DNA of 15,744 bases from a bacterium (GTDB taxonomy: Bacteria > Babelota > Babeliae > Babelales > Chromulinivoraceae). Where the stretch lies: assembly GCA_947377595.1 (NCBI GenBank), contig CANCGK010000012.1, forward strand, positions 1 through 15,744. Reading direction: 5' to 3'. A program made the position numbers and the translations under genes. Shown here piece after piece: positions 10,401 through 15,744 of this stretch. Numbering within the stretch: position 1 is the stretch's first letter; each line of letters starts with the position of its first letter. The notes under the pieces are model-generated. The model was not told where the DNA came from. It searched no databases and saw only the letters and a program-made list of their open reading frames with translations.

Positions 10401-12392
10401 AATCATGATGGAACAACGTTATCAACATGGTCAATGCCTATGGATAATGGATCGCAAGAAATTTATCAAGTTGGGCAACAAAGTTTTGGTCGATATATTG
10501 TAGCAGGGCAAAATGCATCGCAAGGAGTTGTATATGGTTATACGCCATCTGGTTTATTAGATCAAAATTTTGGAGTCAATGGAGTTTATTCAACAGGTAT
10601 CAATGCGCCGATTTCAGATTTTTTCATTGATAAATTTGATGCTTTGACTGTTGTTTATGCTTTGAATGGATCTTGCGTTATTCAAAAAATAAGTCCTCAA
10701 GCTTTAGATTTTACAACCTTAGATAATGGAACTGCGATTGATAATATTATTGATAATCAGATTAAAATTGTTCAAGATGTAGCGGGCAATATGATTATCG
10801 CTGCTATTACTGATGCTGGTTTTGTTCTTAAAAAATATGATGACAATGGCAATGATTTATCAGTTCAGCCTATCATTATCAATGGATTAGATAGTTCACC
10901 ATGTTCTTTTGGTAAATTATATGTAACGACCGATAATAAAATAGGTTTAGTTGGTTATCAAATTGAAGCAGGTATTATTATTTTGTCTCGCTTAGATGAA
11001 AATTTTAATCTTGATGTAACATTTAATTCTGGGTCTGTATTACTTATTGAAAATAGCCCGATGAATATGGTGTACGATGCAACCGTATATCTTGATAGTA
11101 GAATTATGATTGTTGGTGGAAGTTCTCTTACCCCAAATCCCTATTTGTTACGTATTTTTGGTGATGCGTATGTTGATCTTGTAGCTCAAAGCCCTTTGCA
11201 AGCAATTGCATGTACAAATGATTATACATTAACTCAATCAACCTCTACAGGAATATCATGCTATAGCATGGATGCAGGTCCTGCTCAAGGGCAACAAGCT
11301 CGAGCTGTAGCATTACAAGGTTCTGATATTTTCATAGCTCTTGATGGACAGTCAACGGCCAATAATGAACATAGAATTTTTTTACAAAAAATGACCCAGC
11401 AAGGAACTATGGCACATGATTTTGGCGTTCAAGGCAAAGTTGAATATCCTCATCTTTATCAACATGAATATGTTCAAGATATGTTACTGTATCAAGATAA
11501 CAATAATATCTATAAAGCTTTGTTAGCAGGATATGTTGTTCATAATGTTTTAGATATAAAAAATTCATTATTAACTCAATATGATCTAACTCATCAATCA
11601 TTAGATGAAGATTTTGGGGGATTTTCGGGAGATTTTCCAGGGTATGCTTTTGGACATATACAAGCTTTTTTTCATGTAACAAGACAATCATGTGGGAGAA
11701 TTATTGCAAGTGGTATTGATCAGTCTGGTCATGGTGTTATTGTCGGTTTTACATCTCAAGGTCGTATCGATAAAAGTTTTGGATACTATGGTTATGTATA
11801 TCTTTTAACGACAGGTATTTGTAAACACTTTGTCGACGATCAAAATCGCATTGTTATAGGTTATTATGACTCTGATGGGCACATTATTCTTACTCGCATG
11901 ATGCAAGATGGAAAAAGTTATGATTCTAGCTTTAATCAGGCGGGAGCTATTATCGTATCAAATATGCTTGTTGAGCAAGGATTGCATGGAGATTTTAGCT
12001 TAGCTTGTGATGCACAGCATAATATTGTAGTTGCGGCAGTGGTAAATTTTGGCATAGATATTCAGATAGATCGTTATACATCGCAAGGAATTTTTGATTG
12101 TTCTTATACTATCACATCAGCAATGCTCGGTGGCACAGTTGATCTGACGTTAAATAAAATTTTAGTTGATATGCAAGGCTATGTAACTATAGTTGCATAC
12201 GATACACAAGTCGCAAGTAATATAGTTGTCCCTCGATTATTACCAGATTTTTCTGGATTAGATGTAACTGCAAATGCTACAAATACCCCAGGTTTTTTAA
12301 AATATGTCATAACGCAAGATACTCAGCATGTTGTCAATGATGCTATTATTTCTGACGATGGCCGTATGATTCTTGTTGGTAGTCAATCATAA
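7485..12392 (+). CDS. Secreted delta-60-repeat protein, predicted four-propeller paralogue of the upstream giant
   Basis: The product is 1635 residues. The first ~25 look like a Sec signal peptide: MNFK, then a hydrophobic core (YFFVLLSFLYIFTYTTM) and a small-residue SSSS region. The mature part opens with a lone closing-strand motif, IFTRFYGDSFIGQAAQMP (27-44). Four blocks of seven delta-60-type units follow, separated by linkers near 8811-8894, 9954-10028 and 11145-11216. Blade-specific signatures match the upstream protein, such as GQQSFGRYIVAGQ in blade 3 and DVAGNMIIAA in blade 5, so it is a tandem paralogue. It is more diverged (its first block is hard to align) and roughly twice as rich in cysteine by manual count (~34 against ~25 in the longer protein). 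The start has no recognisable Shine-Dalgarno and lies 37 bp after the terminator. It was chosen because it gives the signal peptide; Met21 would destroy it. No anchor or enzymatic motif is seen. Function unknown. Confidence 0.9.
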   Translation: MNFKYFFVLLSFLYIFTYTTMISSSSIFTRFYGDSFIGQAAQMPEFSETQYNQYNINLALKHATQNNFAVLEPCYGISRGFLEQKVRCIKKNIQGNLIFGMDGKTDTNDHSNMILGCITSQGMFVQDFGSSGFVLLPCYQSEEYISDIIQDVSGRYIVAGYGSTGSILRCYESFGDELWIADNGFIGSKVVTLGLQDTRRVLVGHQITPYRAQLAAYNLDDGSVDVTFNSNSHTPGGIDAADFGLHLGILHNVIILQDKIVILYTNYVTGCVDIAFLDSCGSGLITPADAHLDCHSIITDVFSGVGHLSYVYSVIDHALSTMIIAAQSGQRIYCVKYTINSSDISCVFKSTMSLNTDTIVIKKMEYLPDGSMMLCGYNQSSFQPIIFKIQSNGRIDNSFILSNQKFFLADPGILTNQSEHCINFYFDTISEEIIIAGCKQVYDNYILPLIMPLPYNHVQTDTINPITPEYLDTTVSDDSLSFLHVTSMQDWQLIADYIIYAVQSNKDDSLYVVFTNGAEIVIGLLDSSLQPIITYGEKGLSSFESMDSIESVMVDQQNRVTIAGKDRKIDKIVRYDKYGQVEKIIMPSVAQDVVVLAEQQSGTIVGSALLQKQNIMYGYQNTGDTLVSSFGLACHDGYFETSCNGAIKDLVIDQQDAIYGIWQDHQQCIYLGKIMPNGSRFVSDFNYGKPVKTDIIAQGKMHVAINQDQNILVAAQTDQGVSFCLYDGLSGQPLAAIQSLFFIDHCALEKIVATGSDFIGMIVTSDTTLLCRLFGQTGLLDPSIIDVASKIEFSLSDAACHFNNVTLQSDGKIILSGSCNQAPFLMKLYGYSSYGEYYKFPGRACAGKVDTTLLYSSQIKSSIVDGSGGTFNFNSLSQGVFNLDGYAIKRLYKYANGTMLYCADNGINSMIFRLLSNMSLDTLADGGSGFNESQTPGYIILPGCCHVTSLYVNEQGIIFVAGGSTQNWAAIFNHDGTTLSTWSMPMDNGSQEIYQVGQQSFGRYIVAGQNASQGVVYGYTPSGLLDQNFGVNGVYSTGINAPISDFFIDKFDALTVVYALNGSCVIQKISPQALDFTTLDNGTAIDNIIDNQIKIVQDVAGNMIIAAITDAGFVLKKYDDNGNDLSVQPIIINGLDSSPCSFGKLYVTTDNKIGLVGYQIEAGIIILSRLDENFNLDVTFNSGSVLLIENSPMNMVYDATVYLDSRIMIVGGSSLTPNPYLLRIFGDAYVDLVAQSPLQAIACTNDYTLTQSTSTGISCYSMDAGPAQGQQARAVALQGSDIFIALDGQSTANNEHRIFLQKMTQQGTMAHDFGVQGKVEYPHLYQHEYVQDMLLYQDNNNIYKALLAGYVVHNVLDIKNSLLTQYDLTHQSLDEDFGGFSGDFPGYAFGHIQAFFHVTRQSCGRIIASGIDQSGHGVIVGFTSQGRIDKSFGYYGYVYLLTTGICKHFVDDQNRIVIGYYDSDGHIILTRMMQDGKSYDSSFNQAGAIIVSNMLVEQGLHGDFSLACDAQHNIVVAAVVNFGIDIQIDRYTSQGIFDCSYTITSAMLGGTVDLTLNKILVDMQGYVTIVAYDTQVASNIVVPRLLPDFSGLDVTANATNTPGFLKYVITQDTQHVVNDAIISDDGRMILVGSQS
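7563..7631 (+). repeat. N-terminal orphan closing strand/linker
   Basis: Right after the signal peptide, residues from Ile27 (FTRFYGDSFIGQAAQMPEF) match the linker that elsewhere ends a propeller block, for example LMRLYG-type and RLFGDMYVQQ. No preceding blade exists in this protein. The terminal block of the same protein lacks this strand. Confidence 0.65.
7632..8894 (+). repeat. Paralogue block 1 (seven degenerate units)
   Basis: Units can be set at INLAL, FVQDF, ELWIA, VDVTF, LITPA, ISCVF and IDNSF, but the LDTTF and DGKIIVAG patterns are eroded. About 13 cysteines fall in this block. The closing linker (YILPLIMPLPYN) has lost the RxYGD core. It corresponds best to block 1 of the upstream protein, on weak evidence. 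Confidence 0.55.
8895..10028 (+). repeat. Paralogue block 2, counterpart of upstream block 3
   Basis: It begins LDTTV and aligns blade by blade with 2722-3876. It shares a gapless AVQSNKDDSLYVVF / AIQSNSDGSSYIAF stretch in blade 1, FGLAC.DGYFETS in blade 4 and TGSDFIG in blade 6. It closes with LMKLYGYSSYGEYYKFPGR. Confidence 0.7.
10029..11216 (+). repeat. Paralogue block 3, counterpart of upstream block 4
   Basis: It begins VDTTL and aligns with 3877-4986. Its closing linker LLRIFGDAYVDLVAQSPLQA resembles the block 4/5 linker of the upstream protein at its start (RVYGDDYV), but runs into CTNDYTL, which resembles the block 5/6 linker (GTNDLTL). Confidence 0.7.
11217..12389 (+). repeat. Paralogue block 4, terminal, counterpart of upstream block 6
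   Basis: It begins NDYTL and aligns with 6199-7374. Its last unit ends at GRMILVGSQS, within one residue of where the upstream protein ends (GRILLVGAQG). Both lack the closing strand, so the truncated end is a shared, conserved property and not an accident in one gene. Confidence 0.72.
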
Positions 12393-13856
12393 ATGAGTAA
12401 TGTTCATGTTTTTTAAAATTAAATCAGCGACATCAGCTAATCCGTTTCCATGCCAATTACGCGCATGCTGGAAGTGATTTTGATTGTCTGTCAGCATGTA
12501 AAAAGGTACAGGGTTTTTCGTATGGCTTGTGCATGATTGATTCGTATGTTCATCAAACATCATTTCTGCATTGCCATGATCTGCAGTAATGTAGATTGTT
12601 CCACCTTGTTCGATAACAACTTTTTGATACAGTTGTGCAAGTTGTGTATCTAAAAATTCTATAGCCTGTATCGTTGCATCTAAATTGCCAGAGTGTCCTA
12701 CCATATCAGCATTGGCATAGTTTATCAGATAAAAATCTTTGGGATTATGTTCTAAAGATTCTAAAACAGTTTGCGTAATTTCTTGAGCTTTCATACGTGG
12801 ATCATGTAATGGTAAAATCGAAGAAGAAGGAATTAAAATTCGTTCTTCTCTTGGCCATACAATATCACGATGTCCATTAAAAAAATAAGTGACGTGAGCA
12901 TATTTTTCTGTTTCTGCAATGGTGTATATAGTTTTATTATGATTGGATAAAATTTCGAGCAATGTTTGATCTGCAATAACTTCTTCAATCAAAGGAGTTG
13001 TTTTTAAAGATTCATGATACATAACTGGCGTGATGCAGAACGCAAGATCTAAAGTTAATAATTTTTCAGTTAATTGAATTGCTCTATCCGGTCTAAAATT
13101 AAAAAAAATAACTCCATCTCCAGGCTGTATGACATGATCTTGTATGCATGCTGTTGGTTTGATAAATTCATCAGTGATATTATGAGTGTAACTTTGGGTG
13201 ATAGCATCAGTATAATGTAACCATGATGCTTGAGGTTCTGTTAAAATAGTAAAACTTGCTTGCGTGCGATCATCATTTTTATTTCTGTCCATGGCGTAAT
13301 ATCTTCCATGAATGGATGCAATTTTTCCAAATTTATAATGATCTAAATCTTGTTGTAAAATAGTTAGATATTGCAGAGCACTTGCTGGTGGACTGTCTCT
13401 TCCATCTAAAAAAGCATGTACTTTTAGATGAGATATTTTGTGGTGTGCGCAAGCTGCAATGAATGCTCGTGCATGCTCTATATTGCTATGGATATTGCCA
13501 TCAGAAGCCATTCCCAGAAGGTGTAGCCGTTTTGTAGGGTTGAATTTTTTTAAAAGATCTGTTAGAGTTTGATTCTCATGGAGAATATCTAAGTGTAGAT
13601 TTTGATTCAAACGAGCTGATGTTTGTTCTATAATTTTACCCGCTCCTAAGGTGAAATGTCCAACTTGAGAATTGCCACAATAACCTTTTTGCAAACCTAC
13701 AAAAATACCAGCTGCTTGTAATGTTGTATAAAAATATTGATGTTGCCACATGTTAAGATAAGGTGTATGAGCTTGAAAAAAAGCATTATATTTTTCTTGT
13801 AAAGATATTCCAAGTCCATCGAGAATGATTAATATTGTTGGCTTTATGTAAGACAT
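12387..13856 (-). CDS. gpmI: 2,3-bisphosphoglycerate-independent phosphoglycerate mutase
   Basis: This enzyme interconverts 3- and 2-phosphoglycerate in cytoplasmic glycolysis/gluconeogenesis through a phosphoserine intermediate, using two divalent metals. The 489 residues are slightly short of the usual ~510. Visible motifs are ILDGLG with metal ligand Asp13, GNSQVGH (61-67) with nucleophile Ser63, and DGRDSPP (151-157). Next come GRYYAMDRNKNDDR (184-197), NFRPDRA (253-259) and AETEKYAHVTYFFNG (314-328). ANADMVGHSG (381-390) supplies Asp384 and His388, TADHGNAEM (424-432) Asp426 and His427, and SHTKNPVPF (444-452) His445. All catalytic and metal residues are present. The residue after the nucleophile is Gln, where most homologues I know have Glu (SEVGH). 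The start is fixed by an AAGGAG Shine-Dalgarno four bases upstream. The 3' end overlaps the convergent repeat-protein gene by 6 bp, with no terminator hairpin between them. Confidence 0.97.
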   Translation of the reverse strand: MSYIKPTILIILDGLGISLQEKYNAFFQAHTPYLNMWQHQYFYTTLQAAGIFVGLQKGYCGNSQVGHFTLGAGKIIEQTSARLNQNLHLDILHENQTLTDLLKKFNPTKRLHLLGMASDGNIHSNIEHARAFIAACAHHKISHLKVHAFLDGRDSPPASALQYLTILQQDLDHYKFGKIASIHGRYYAMDRNKNDDRTQASFTILTEPQASWLHYTDAITQSYTHNITDEFIKPTACIQDHVIQPGDGVIFFNFRPDRAIQLTEKLLTLDLAFCITPVMYHESLKTTPLIEEVIADQTLLEILSNHNKTIYTIAETEKYAHVTYFFNGHRDIVWPREERILIPSSSILPLHDPRMKAQEITQTVLESLEHNPKDFYLINYANADMVGHSGNLDATIQAIEFLDTQLAQLYQKVVIEQGGTIYITADHGNAEMMFDEHTNQSCTSHTKNPVPFYMLTDNQNHFQHARNWHGNGLADVADLILKNMNITHL

Positions 13857-13860
13857 AATG

Positions 13861-13866
13861 CTCCTT
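13861..13866 (-). promoter_or_regulatory. Shine-Dalgarno site of gpmI
   Basis: The minus strand reads AAGGAG, four bases before the ATG at 13856. It supports this start and is the strongest ribosome-binding site in the window. Confidence 0.8.
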
Positions 13867-13898
13867 GATTGAAAATGACATACATAGATGTAAAAAAT

Positions 13899-13928
13899 CT
13901 TATAAAATCATCATGCTGTTTAGATAAA
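13899..13928 (-). promoter_or_regulatory. Possible sigma70-type promoter of gpmI (weak)
   Basis: On the minus strand, TTTATC (13928-13923) and TATAAG (13904-13899) are 18 bp apart, about 43 bp before the gpmI start. The -35 is poor. In DNA this AT-rich such matches arise easily, so this is only a candidate. A CATGC (13912-13916) / GCATG (13931-13935) inverted repeat flanks the -35 and could be an operator. Confidence 0.25.
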
Positions 13929-13948
13929 TTGCATGAATCTTTGTTTCA

Positions 13949-13978
13949 TTGAAATTAATTTCGTAGGTTGAGTATAGT
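13949..13978 (+). promoter_or_regulatory. Candidate sigma70-type promoter for the 14022 gene and rsmE
   Basis: TTGAAA (13949-13954) and TATAGT (13973-13978) are separated by 18 bp, which would start transcription near 13985 and leave a leader of about 37 nt. It lies in the divergent gap and faces the small secreted-protein gene and rsmE. The -35 is part of an imperfect palindrome TTTCATTGAAA (13944-13954). Confidence 0.42.
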
Positions 13979-14010
13979 TTAAGTGTATATTGATTTTGAA
14001 ATTTAATAAA

Positions 14011-14015
14011 AAGGA
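14011..14015 (+). promoter_or_regulatory. Shine-Dalgarno site of the 14022 gene
   Basis: AAGGA lies six bases before the ATG at 14022 and fixes that start, immediately followed by the signal peptide. Confidence 0.7.
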
Positions 14016-14021
14016 AATTAT

Positions 14022-14666
14022 ATGTTTAAAAATTTTAAAGTGACCATTGTTGCATCTTGTCTTTTTATGGCAAGTCTGCAAGCAAGTTTACAAGTAGCTA
14101 TTTCGATTCAAGATTTTTGTCCAGGAAATTCTTTAGTTTTAATTGGTAAAGATGGAGATGGTTATGAGCGTATTGCCGGATGTGTTTCTTTAATTGATGG
14201 CAAAACAAAGTTTTCTCATGATGAAATATCTCAAAGTTTACAAAAATTATCTGTTATTTCAGAGCAAGAACAAAGCCAATCAGCGATTATTACCCATACA
14301 CAAGAAAGCTTTGTAGAGCATAGTCAACAAGATGCTTTTATCTATTTATATTTTGATGTTGATCGTGATAGTATTGTGCGTGTATTAGTTATTAAAAATA
14401 ATTTATTAGCTGATAATCCTTATGATGTGCTTAAATTTTCTACAGTTTCTATGTTGCAAGATGAAGATGAAGAAGATTTTTTTGGTGATAATGAATTTTC
14501 GTGCGATGAATTTTCGCATTTAAATTTACAAGATATCCAAAATACTCAGTCTACACCTTTATCAACCTATGATACCGTTGTGTTAAGCATGTATGCTTTA
14601 TGGGCAGTTCAATCAACAAAAGCAAAGCAAGCATATAAACATCTTACTCAATGGTTACATGATTAA
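14022..14666 (+). CDS. Small secreted acidic protein of unknown function
   Basis: I do not recognise a family for this 214-residue protein. The N-terminus is a likely Sec signal peptide: MFKNFK, a hydrophobic core VTIVASCLFMASL, and probable cleavage after LQA (residue 21). VASC at 10-13 superficially fits a lipobox, but hydrophobic sequence continues past the cysteine, so signal peptidase I cleavage is more likely. Residues 23-65 look beta-rich (VAISIQ, LVLIGKDGDGYERIAG), followed by a Gln/Ser-rich polar stretch (66-104). A second structured piece (FIYLYFDVDRDSIVRVLVIKNN, given here only as residues 106-127 in outline) precedes a strongly acidic segment (DEDEEDFFGDNEF, 147-159). The C-terminal tail is probably helical (VVLSMYALWAVQSTKAKQAY). 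The start is supported by AAGGA (14011-14015) six bases upstream. The rsmE start follows its stop codon by four bases, so the two are probably co-transcribed. Confidence 0.8.
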   Translation: MFKNFKVTIVASCLFMASLQASLQVAISIQDFCPGNSLVLIGKDGDGYERIAGCVSLIDGKTKFSHDEISQSLQKLSVISEQEQSQSAIITHTQESFVEHSQQDAFIYLYFDVDRDSIVRVLVIKNNLLADNPYDVLKFSTVSMLQDEDEEDFFGDNEFSCDEFSHLNLQDIQNTQSTPLSTYDTVVLSMYALWAVQSTKAKQAYKHLTQWLHD

Positions 14667-14670
14667 TCTT

Positions 14671-15414
14671 ATGAATAAAAAAATATCCACATCAGCTTGT
14701 CATCAATTTGCTTTTTATTATGCAGATTTAAGTTCCATCATTTCGCAAGATATTGATATTACGTTAGTCAGCGATGATTTGTATCATCGATTTAAGCACG
14801 TTGTGCGCTTACAACAAGATGATACATGTATTATTTTTAATCAATATGAACGCATTACGTTTATGTTCTCGCATCTTGCAGGTAAAAATAAAATTGTTGG
14901 TACCTGGCAAAATCGTCAAATTAATCAAAAAATAAGTCCAGATATTACCTTTATCTTGCCATTACTTAAAATCGATGCTTTATCAGATGCAATTTATTCT
15001 CTTGCCGAAGTTGGTATAACCACTATTCAGCTTGTCAGCACGGCAAAAACTCAAACTCCATATTCGGAAAAACTTTTTGATAAATTACAACGCGTTGCCA
15101 TTGCAGCTGCCGAACAATCAAAAATGTACGCTTTTCCTACGATTCTTCCACCGGTAAAATTAGATGCATGGTTGTCACAATCGCACCAAGGTTTAAAATT
15201 TCATTTTGATGTCACCGGAGTTTCATTTGCATCATGGTACAAACCAGTTCAAGCAGACCAGCAGTATTATCTATTGGTTGGTCCAGAAGGCGATTTGACC
15301 GATGATGAAAAATCGCAAGTTAAAACAGCCGGCTTTCAAGCATGTTTATTAACATCAACAGTTCTGCGATCAATTCGTTCTATTAGTTTAATTTCTGGAT
15401 TATTTCGTTTATAA
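14671..15414 (+). CDS. rsmE: 16S rRNA (uracil-1498-N3)-methyltransferase RsmE
   Basis: RsmE is a SPOUT (trefoil-knot) enzyme that uses S-adenosylmethionine to methylate N3 of U1498 in helix 44 of 16S rRNA. From the ATG at 14671 it has 247 residues, the normal length. The N-terminal PUA-like part has YHRFKHVVRLQQDD (38-51), matching the usual HLxxVLRlxxGD. The catalytic part has LAEVGITTIQLV (111-122, usual ATELGV), RVAIAAAEQSKM (141-152, usual eAaeQsgR) and LLVGPEGDLTDDE (201-213, the SAM-binding GPEGG loop). The final knot segment reads VLRSIRSISLISGL (231-244), where the family normally has LRxETA; the Glu-Thr are replaced. The reading frame further upstream (ATG 14593) only overlaps the preceding gene. 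ATG 14659 is possible and would overlap by 8 nt. No Shine-Dalgarno is visible, so translational coupling to the upstream gene is likely. Confidence 0.9.
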   Translation: MNKKISTSACHQFAFYYADLSSIISQDIDITLVSDDLYHRFKHVVRLQQDDTCIIFNQYERITFMFSHLAGKNKIVGTWQNRQINQKISPDITFILPLLKIDALSDAIYSLAEVGITTIQLVSTAKTQTPYSEKLFDKLQRVAIAAAEQSKMYAFPTILPPVKLDAWLSQSHQGLKFHFDVTGVSFASWYKPVQADQQYYLLVGPEGDLTDDEKSQVKTAGFQACLLTSTVLRSIRSISLISGLFRL

Positions 15415-15530
15415 AAATTTGTTTGTCAGAAAATAAAGATAGTCAATTGGATGAAAATTTTGATAAAATTTTTATGACTTCATTCTGTTTTGATGTCTAG
15501 TTAAAATTGTTAAAAATCAGTATATAAAGT

Positions 15531-15535
15531 AAGGA
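15531..15535 (+). promoter_or_regulatory. Shine-Dalgarno site of the PD-(D/E)XK gene
   Basis: AAGGA lies six bases before the ATG at 15542 and decides this start. The TATATAAA just upstream (15521-15528) is too close to serve as its -10 without a nearly leaderless transcript. Confidence 0.65.
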
Positions 15536-15541
15536 ACTATT

Positions 15542-15744
15542 ATGACAAAATACCTAAGTCCGCGTACTGATATTTCGTTTAAAAGGCTCTTTGCAAATGA
15601 ACATAATACAAATTTGACGATAGATTTTTTAAATTCGATTTTAAATTTATCAGGGCCACGAGCAATTGATAAAATTGTTTTACGACAGACAGTTAATTTG
15701 CCAGATAGAGCGCAAGGTAAAGAAATTATTTTTGATGTCTATTG
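15542..15744 (+). CDS. Rpn-type/PD-(D/E)XK nuclease family transposase, N-terminal part (3' end outside window)
   Basis: The window contains 67 residues. The opening YLSPRTDISFKRLFANEHN is the hallmark start of the family annotated as PD-(D/E)XK nuclease family transposase (TIGR01784/PF12784, related to Rpn recombination-promoting nucleases). Family members usually begin with a lysine-rich P..D..FK.LFG motif, followed by LxxFLNaIL (here TIDFLNSIL, 26-34). KEIIFDV (60-66) aligns with the K..ilDV strand, whose aspartate (Asp65) is the first acidic catalytic residue; the ExK partner lies beyond the window. Members are often multi-copy in host-associated bacteria and may act in DNA cleavage and RecA-independent recombination. 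No terminal inverted repeats are visible in the part shown. A good Shine-Dalgarno precedes the ATG. Whether the gene is intact cannot be judged here. Confidence 0.85.
   Translation, partial: MTKYLSPRTDISFKRLFANEHNTNLTIDFLNSILNLSGPRAIDKIVLRQTVNLPDRAQGKEIIFDVY

Noticed and set aside
11407..11691. 94-codon open frame on the minus strand
   Set aside because: It is antisense to the conserved terminal block of the second repeat protein, whose frame is clearly the coding one.
1..12392. Autotransporter, adhesin or cadherin-type reading of the repeats
   Set aside because: There is no C-terminal beta-barrel, LPxTG, Ig-like or regular calcium-binding DxDxDG array; the units fit the delta-60 pattern better.
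14593..14670. Upstream extension of rsmE to ATG 14593
   Set aside because: It would overlap the preceding gene by 74 bases and add 26 residues not found in the family; 14671 gives the normal length.
15454..15472. AAAATTTT-gat-AAAATTTT hairpin after rsmE as a terminator
   Set aside because: The 8-bp stem contains only A-T pairs and is not followed by a clear T-run; it is expected by chance in such AT-rich DNA. The 15415-15541 gap otherwise shows nothing convincing.
1..15744. CRISPR array, tRNA, rRNA or insertion-sequence ends
   Set aside because: No spaced identical direct repeats, no tRNA or rRNA sequence in the short intergenic gaps, and no terminal inverted repeats with target duplications were seen. 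The protein repeats are too diverged at DNA level to be CRISPR-like.

Overview
The window is AT-rich (roughly one third G+C by eye), densely coded, and uses the standard genetic code with TAA and TGA stops. It reads as a chromosome segment of a bacterium with large secreted repeat proteins, short intergenic gaps and a Rpn/PD-(D/E)XK transposase-like gene. This combination suits a host-associated, reduced-genome Gram-negative-type lineage. Candidatus Dependentiae (TM6/Babela-like) is my best guess, but it is an inference from style and gene content; no phylogenetic marker was tested.

Layout. Bases 1-7377 (+) are the 3' part of a giant gene that is already open at base 1. It encodes delta-60-type repeats and ends at a strong rho-independent terminator (7415-7447). 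Bases 7485-12392 (+) encode a second, 1635-residue protein of the same family with its own signal peptide. It overlaps tail-to-tail by 6 bp with gpmI (13856-12387, -), the cofactor-independent phosphoglycerate mutase. A 165-bp divergent intergenic region separates gpmI from a small secreted acidic protein (14022-14666, +). That gene is followed, probably with translational coupling, by rsmE (14671-15414, +), a 16S rRNA m3U methyltransferase. The window ends inside a PD-(D/E)XK nuclease/transposase-like gene (15542 onward, +).

The main point of interest is the architecture of the two giant proteins. Repeats of about 50-60 residues fall into blocks of exactly seven, and each block is closed by a linker resembling R-(I/L/V)-(F/Y)-G-D-x-Y-(I/V). 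Blade-specific signatures recur at the same place in every block. Both proteins therefore look like chains of seven-bladed beta-propellers: at least six complete or nearly complete ones in the first protein and four in the second. Block-by-block comparison suggests the second gene is a tandem paralogue that has lost one internal propeller by an exchange inside a linker. In both proteins the last block lacks its closing strand, and the mature N-terminus of the second protein begins with just such a strand. This suggests either gene fission or strand-exchange assembly.

The other genes are housekeeping. GpmI works in glycolysis and gluconeogenesis. RsmE methylates the ribosome, although its C-terminal knot motif departs from the family consensus. 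Nothing in the sequence links them functionally to the giant proteins.
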